From: Streptomyces sp. Je 1-369
GTDB lineage: Bacteria; Actinomycetota; Actinomycetes; Streptomycetales; Streptomycetaceae
Direction: 5' to 3'
DNA length: 64,000 nucleotides
NCBI RefSeq assembly: GCF_026810505.1
Contig: NZ_CP101750.1
Location: 5,265,501 to 5,329,500, forward strand
Every line of letters starts with the position of its first letter. Position 1 is the first letter of the stretch. Positions 59,789 to 64,000 of this stretch are shown in pieces. The notes under the pieces are model-generated. The model saw nothing but the letters and a program-made list of their open reading frames with translations. It did no database searches and was not told the origin of the DNA. The translations under genes were made by a program, and so were the position numbers.

Positions 59789-60142
59789 ATGCCGCGCTAC
59801 CTGACGATGATCCGCATCGACGAGAACAACGCGCCCGAGAGCGGCCCGAGCCCCGAACTCCAGGAGCGCATGGGCGCGCTCCTGGAGGAGCTCACCAGGG
59901 CCGGGGTCATGCTCGACACCGCGGGCCTGCGGCCGACCTCCGAAGGCACCCGCGTGACCTGGGACAAGGGCGAACTGTCCACGACGGACGGCCCGTTCAC
60001 CGAGACCAAGGAGGTCATCGGCGGCTACTCCATCTGCCAGGCCAAGGACATGGCGGAAGCCGTCGAGTGGACCAAGCGGTTCCTCAAGACCCACGAGGAC
60101 TACTGGACGATCACCGCGGAGGTCCGGCAGATCGAGGGCTGA
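59789..60142 (+). CDS. DGPF-domain (YCII-related) protein
   Basis: This 117-residue protein (MPRYLTMIRIDENNAPES) has the signature TTDGPFTETKEVIGGY (about 69-84). Such DGPF proteins are linked to ECF42 sigma factors. It starts with GGGGAG upstream, has an ECF42-type promoter, and is followed 49 bases later by the sigma factor, so both are probably transcribed together. Confidence 0.92.
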   Translation: MPRYLTMIRIDENNAPESGPSPELQERMGALLEELTRAGVMLDTAGLRPTSEGTRVTWDKGELSTTDGPFTETKEVIGGYSICQAKDMAEAVEWTKRFLKTHEDYWTITAEVRQIEG

Positions 60143-60191
60143 GCCACAGCCCGGTTGCCTTTGCGGCGGTGGCGCGGGGGTGCTCTGATGG

Positions 60192-61514
60192 ATGGCCGTG
60201 AGCCATCCCCCGGAGCACCCCCGCCAGGCCATCGAAACCGTCTTCCGCATGGAGTCGCCACGCATCATCGCCGGTGTCACGCGGATCGTACGAGACGTCG
60301 GCATCGCCGAGGAGCTGGCCCAGGACGCCCTCGTGGCGGCCCTCGAACAGTGGCCCGCGCAGGGCGTCCCCGACAACCCGGGCGCCTGGCTCATGGCCAC
60401 CGCCAGGAACCGCGCCGTCGACCTGGTGCGCCGCCGCGAGCGCTACGCACGCAAGCTCGCCGAGGTCGGCCGCGACCTGGAGGCCGCCCCGGCGCACGCG
60501 GGCCCCCTCGAACCCGCGGACCCCGACGCCATCGACGACGATCTCCTGCGCCTCGTCTTCATCGCCTGCCACCCGGTGCTCTCCACCGAGGCCCGCGTGG
60601 CCCTCACGCTGCGCCTCCTCGGCGGCCTGTCCACCGCGGAGATCGCCCGCGCGATGCTGGCCCCCGAACCGACCGTGGCGCAGCGCATCGTGCGCGCCAA
60701 ACGCACCCTCGCCGCCCGCGCCGTCGCCTTCGAGGTCCCCTACGGGCCCGACCGCGACGCCCGCCTCGGCTCGGTCCTCGAAGTCATCTACCTGATCTTC
60801 AACGAGGGGTACGCGGCCACCACGGGCGACGACCTGGTGCGCCCCGCCCTCTGCGAGGACGCGCTGCGCCTGGCCCGGGTGCTCACCGCCCTGATGCCCG
60901 AGGAGTCCGAGGCGCACGGCCTCGCCGCGCTCCTCGAACTGCAGGCCTCGCGCACGGCGACCCGCACGGGCCCGACGGGCGAGCCGGTGCTGCTCAAGGA
61001 CCAGAGCAGGGCGCACTGGAACCAGATGCTGGTCCGGCGTGGATTCGCCGCCCTCGCACGGGCCCAGGCCACGTCCCCCTCACCGGCGGGCGCCCTCGGC
61101 CCGTACGCACTCCAGGCCGCGATCGCCGCCTGCCACGCCCACGCGCACAGCTACGAGGAGACCGACTGGCAGCAGATCGCCGCCCTCTACGGCCTGCTCG
61201 CCGCCCGTGCCCCGTCTCCCGTCGTCGAGCTGAACCGCGCGGTCGCGGTGGCCATGGCGCAGGGCACGGAGGCCGGGCTCGTCCTGGTCGACGCGCTGAC
61301 CGCCGAACCCGTCCTGAAGGACTACCACCTGCTGCCCAGCGTCCGGGGCGACCTCCTGGAGCGGCTCGGACGCACCGACGAGGCCCACGCGGAGTTCGAA
61401 CGTGCGGCGTCGCTGGCGCGCAACGAACGGGAACGGGAACTGCTCCTGGCGCGGGCCGCCGACTGCTGGGCGGGGACGGGGCGCGGGGCGCGGCCTGCGC
61501 AGAGCGCCCCCTAA
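60192..61514 (+). CDS. ECF42-type sigma factor with C-terminal TPR-like extension
   Basis: This 440-residue sigma factor has region 2 (about 20-80: LAQDALVAALEQWP and NRAVDLVRRRERY), region 4 (about 120-175: GLSTAEIARAMLAPEPTVAQRIVRAK) and a C-terminal extension (about 190-430) with YLIFNEGY and helical repeats. That extension is typical of the ECF42 group. Pairing with a DGPF gene and an ECF42 promoter supports this. No anti-sigma factor is nearby. Confidence 0.9.
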   Translation: MAVSHPPEHPRQAIETVFRMESPRIIAGVTRIVRDVGIAEELAQDALVAALEQWPAQGVPDNPGAWLMATARNRAVDLVRRRERYARKLAEVGRDLEAAPAHAGPLEPADPDAIDDDLLRLVFIACHPVLSTEARVALTLRLLGGLSTAEIARAMLAPEPTVAQRIVRAKRTLAARAVAFEVPYGPDRDARLGSVLEVIYLIFNEGYAATTGDDLVRPALCEDALRLARVLTALMPEESEAHGLAALLELQASRTATRTGPTGEPVLLKDQSRAHWNQMLVRRGFAALARAQATSPSPAGALGPYALQAAIAACHAHAHSYEETDWQQIAALYGLLAARAPSPVVELNRAVAVAMAQGTEAGLVLVDALTAEPVLKDYHLLPSVRGDLLERLGRTDEAHAEFERAASLARNERERELLLARAADCWAGTGRGARPAQSAP

Positions 61515-61523
61515 GGGCGGTGC

Positions 61524-62774
61524 CTAGTGCTTGGCGGGCGGGGGCGCCGGGTGGCCGATCAGCATCGTCGGGGCGCCCGCCACCCGCGTCAGGAAGACGG
61601 TCGCCGCGTTCCTGCCCTGCGGCTTCACCTTGCGCCGCAGCTCCTCGGGCTCGACGGCCGAGCCGCGCTTCTTCACCGTGAGGATGCCGACCCCGCGCTC
61701 GCGCAGCAGGGCCTTGAGCTTCTTCACGTTGAACGGGATCCGGTCGGTGATCTCGTACGCCGTCGCGTACGGGGTGGCGTGCAGGGCGTCGGAGGTGACG
61801 TACGCGATGGTCTCGTCGACGAGTCCGCCGTCGACCCGGGCGGCGACCTCGGCGACCAGGTGGGCGCGGATGACGGCGCCGTCGGGCTCGTACAGGTAGC
61901 GACCGACGGGACGCACCTCCGGGTCGGGCAGCATCGTGGCGAGCGGGGTCCACAGGGAGGCGCCGCCGGGCAGGAGCGTGGCGCGGTGCGAGGCGGGCGT
62001 GTCGGTGCCGAACCACAGGACGGCCTCCTTCACGTCGCCGCCGTCCGAGATCCACTCGGCCCCCGCCTCGGCGGGGATCGCCTCGTGCGGGATGCCGGGG
62101 GCGATCTTCAGCGCGGCGAGCGGGGCCGCGAGGGCCGCTCCGACCGCCCAGGACAGGGGCGGGGAGTAGGCCTCGGGGTCGAAGATCCGCCCGCGGCCGC
62201 CCCGGCGCGCCGGGTCCACGAAGACGGCGTCGTACGCGGACGTGTCCACGTCGGTGACGTCCGCCTCGCGCACCTCGATGAGGTCGGCGAGCCCGAGCGC
62301 CTCGGCGTTGGCGCGGGCGACCGCGCAGGTCAGCGGGTCACGGTCGACGGCGAGCACGGAGATCCCGGCGCGCGCGAGGGCGATGGCGTCGCCGCCGATG
62401 CCGCAGCACAGGTCGGCGAGCGAACGTACGCCCAAGGCCTTGAAGCTCTCCGCGCGGTGCGCGGCGACGGACGCGCGCGTGGACTGCTCGACGCCGTTCG
62501 GCGTGAAGAACATGCGGGCCGCGTCCTCGGCGCCGAACTTCGCCGCGGCCCGGGTGCGCAGCCGCGCCTGGGCGAGCGCCGCGGAGACCAGGGGCGCCGG
62601 GTGGGTGCGGCGCAGCCGGGTGGCGGCGGCGAGTTCCTCGGCCGGTGCGACGTCCCGCACCTCGTCGAGCAGGGCCCGGCCCTCGTCGGTACGGAGGGCG
62701 GCGAAGGCGGCGAGGGGGTCGCCGAGGTCGGTCTCGTGGGCGCTCGGCGTGTTCGGGTCGTTCACCCGCCCCAT
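61524..62774 (-). CDS. SAM-dependent methyltransferase with THUMP-like domain
   Basis: This 416-residue protein has motif I LADLCCGIGGDAIALARAG (about 141-159) and VFVDPARRGGRGR. The C-terminal THUMP-like part (about 340-410: NVKKLKALLRERGVGILTVKKRG) may bind RNA, so the substrate could be RNA. ATG 62774 has no clear ribosome binding site and may be leaderless; GTG 62765 is an alternative. Confidence 0.8.
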   Translation of the reverse strand: MGRVNDPNTPSAHETDLGDPLAAFAALRTDEGRALLDEVRDVAPAEELAAATRLRRTHPAPLVSAALAQARLRTRAAAKFGAEDAARMFFTPNGVEQSTRASVAAHRAESFKALGVRSLADLCCGIGGDAIALARAGISVLAVDRDPLTCAVARANAEALGLADLIEVREADVTDVDTSAYDAVFVDPARRGGRGRIFDPEAYSPPLSWAVGAALAAPLAALKIAPGIPHEAIPAEAGAEWISDGGDVKEAVLWFGTDTPASHRATLLPGGASLWTPLATMLPDPEVRPVGRYLYEPDGAVIRAHLVAEVAARVDGGLVDETIAYVTSDALHATPYATAYEITDRIPFNVKKLKALLRERGVGILTVKKRGSAVEPEELRRKVKPQGRNAATVFLTRVAGAPTMLIGHPAPPPAKH

Positions 62775-62856
62775 TGTGGGCCAGTCGGTGGATGGTGCGC
62801 GTCCGGCGGCGGTGTCGGGCCGTCGGGACGGCCTTGAGCTGCGAGGATCCGGCGCC

Positions 62857-63783
62857 ATGCAACTAGTACGACAAAAGGAAGAATGCGCCAGAAGGCGGAA
62901 GAACCAGACGCGCGCCCTGGTGGCCGTCCTCTCCGTCGCGGCGATCGCCTCCGGCTGCGCCTCCGGAGACGACTCCGACGGCGTGAAACCCGCCCACGGC
63001 CAGCAGCCGCTCAACGCCCCGCCCGCCCGCGCCCTCGACTCCTACGCCCAGAAACTCGCCACGGCCCAGGTCGCCCGCACCCTGGCCGCCAAGCGCTGGG
63101 GCCTGGCCAAGCCCCCGCTCGCCGCGCCCCCGCCGCCCGCCGCCAAGCCCCGGATCACCACCCGCAAGGGGTTCGAGGTCAAGGGCCAGGAGAGCCTGCC
63201 GCCGGTCTTCACGACGATCCCCACCAAGGAGAAGGTCGTCTTCCTGACCATCGACGACGGCGCCGAGAAGGACCCGGCGCTGCTGAAGATGATGAGCGAA
63301 CTGAAGCTCCCGTACACCGCGTTCCTCAGCGACTACCTGGTCAGCGAGGACTACACCTACTTCAAGAAGATGCAGGACCGCGGCGTCACCCTGAACAACC
63401 ACACGCTCAACCACCGCTACCTGCCCGGACTCTCGTACGAGGGGCAGCGCCGCGAGATCTGCGGCATGCAGGACGTCATCAAGAAGCACTACGGCAAGCG
63501 CCCCGAGCTCTTCCGCCCGCCCTACGGCAACTACAACCGCGACACGCTGCGCGCCGCCAAGTCCTGCGGCGTCAAGGCGGTGCCCCTGTGGGCGTCGGAG
63601 GCCTTCGCCGACCACATGGAGTGGCGCGAGTGGGACCGCGACCTGCACCCCGGCGACATCATCCTCACGCACTTCCGGGGGCGCGAGGACTGGAAGGGCA
63701 CCATGCCCGACATGATCCGCAAGGTCATGAAGACGGTCACCGACAAGGGGTACGCGGTCGCCAGACTTGAGGACTACCTGTGA
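62857..63783 (+). CDS. Polysaccharide deacetylase lipoprotein
   Basis: This 308-residue protein has a signal with lipobox ASGC (about residues 31-34), so it is probably a surface lipoprotein. The NodB-like domain has TIDDG (metal Asp), NHTLNHRYL (His ligands), RPPYGNYN and DIILTHF. It probably removes acetyl groups from envelope polysaccharide. GAGGA lies 9 bases before the ATG. Its stop overlaps the next gene as GTGA. Confidence 0.9.
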   Translation: MQLVRQKEECARRRKNQTRALVAVLSVAAIASGCASGDDSDGVKPAHGQQPLNAPPARALDSYAQKLATAQVARTLAAKRWGLAKPPLAAPPPPAAKPRITTRKGFEVKGQESLPPVFTTIPTKEKVVFLTIDDGAEKDPALLKMMSELKLPYTAFLSDYLVSEDYTYFKKMQDRGVTLNNHTLNHRYLPGLSYEGQRREICGMQDVIKKHYGKRPELFRPPYGNYNRDTLRAAKSCGVKAVPLWASEAFADHMEWREWDRDLHPGDIILTHFRGREDWKGTMPDMIRKVMKTVTDKGYAVARLEDYL

Positions 63784-64000
63784 CCCCGCGGGCGCGAGCG
63801 CGCCGCCGCCTCCTCGCCGGGGCCCTGCTGTGCGGAGTGCTCGCGCCCGCGCCGCTCACGGGGTGCGCGGAATCGGTCGACCCGATCGAGAGGCTCGGCA
63901 GGAAGGCGGCGCAGAAAGTGCCGCGCACACCGGGCAACGGCAGGGCGGGGGCGGTTGCCTGCGCCGGGGAGCGGGAAGTGAGCCCTCCTTGGCTCCGCTC
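63780..64000 (+). CDS. Lipoprotein, N-terminal part (possibly a second deacetylase)
   Basis: The first 73 residues are present; the gene runs off the window. The arginine-rich start and hydrophobic stretch lead to lipobox LTGC (about 26-29). GTG 63780 shares GTGA with the deacetylase stop. The segment SVDPIERLGRKAAQKV recalls Streptomyces polysaccharide deacetylases, but the catalytic domain is not in the window. Confidence 0.75.
   Translation, partial: MTPRARARRRLLAGALLCGVLAPAPLTGCAESVDPIERLGRKAAQKVPRTPGNGRAGAVACAGEREVSPPWLR

Overview
The window is chromosomal DNA from a Streptomyces species. It is very GC-rich with strongly biased third codon positions. Many genes start with GTG or TTG behind GGAGG-type ribosome binding sites. 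RpoB, RpoC, EF-Tu, L22, S9 and others have Streptomyces-type length and sequence. The gene order rplJL-rpoBC, rpsL-rpsG-fusA-tuf, S10/spc/alpha is that of the Streptomyces core. As in other actinobacteria, rpsD is not between rpsK and rpoA.

Layout. (1) 1-8716, plus strand: end of rplJ, rplL, rpoB, rpoC. (2) 8778-15318, all minus strand: an accessory block containing an M48 membrane metalloprotease, a Pycsar-effector-like (PycTM) membrane protein, an SPFH/band-7-like protein, a P-loop/helical-repeat protein, a class III nucleotide cyclase and a Crp/Fnr-type cyclic-nucleotide-binding regulator. The four middle genes overlap or nearly abut. Two CRP-like boxes flanking a 16-bp palindrome lie just upstream of the cyclase. 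(3) 15527-20100: rpsL-rpsG-fusA-tuf. (4) 20261-23451: small accessory genes, including a toxin-antitoxin-like pair, an HTH/zinc-ribbon protein and an XRE-DUF397 (Scr1/Scr2-like) pair. (5) 23513-41113: S10, spc and alpha ribosomal protein operons with secY, adk, map, infA, rpmJ, rpoA, rplQ and truA. (6) 41130-50000: membrane proteins, rplM-rpsI, glmM, a DUF389 protein, coaA, acpS and nnr. (7) 50087-57371: alr, an alpha/beta hydrolase, and the t6A-modification genes tsaE, tsaB, tsaD with rimI. Within this stretch are an iron-box-preceded tiny gene and a YkuD-fold protein lacking its catalytic cysteine. (8) 57403-64000: TetR/MFS divergent pair, DGPF protein with ECF42-type sigma factor, a THUMP-like methyltransferase, and a polysaccharide deacetylase lipoprotein followed by a second lipoprotein cut by the window end.

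Most of the window is housekeeping for transcription, translation, tRNA modification and cell-wall precursor supply. The outstanding region is block 2. It combines a nucleotide cyclase with apparently intact catalytic residues, a predicted cyclic-nucleotide sensor, and a membrane protein resembling the Pycsar effector. It adds three further proteins not part of the classical two-gene Pycsar system. The cyclase tail and the P-loop protein head carry a nearly identical glycine-rich module. I read this as an expanded, self-regulated, cyclic-nucleotide-signalled defence or stress system placed between rpoC and rpsL. That reading is inference from sequence and known families.

No tRNA, rRNA, CRISPR array, insertion sequence or phage integrase was recognised.
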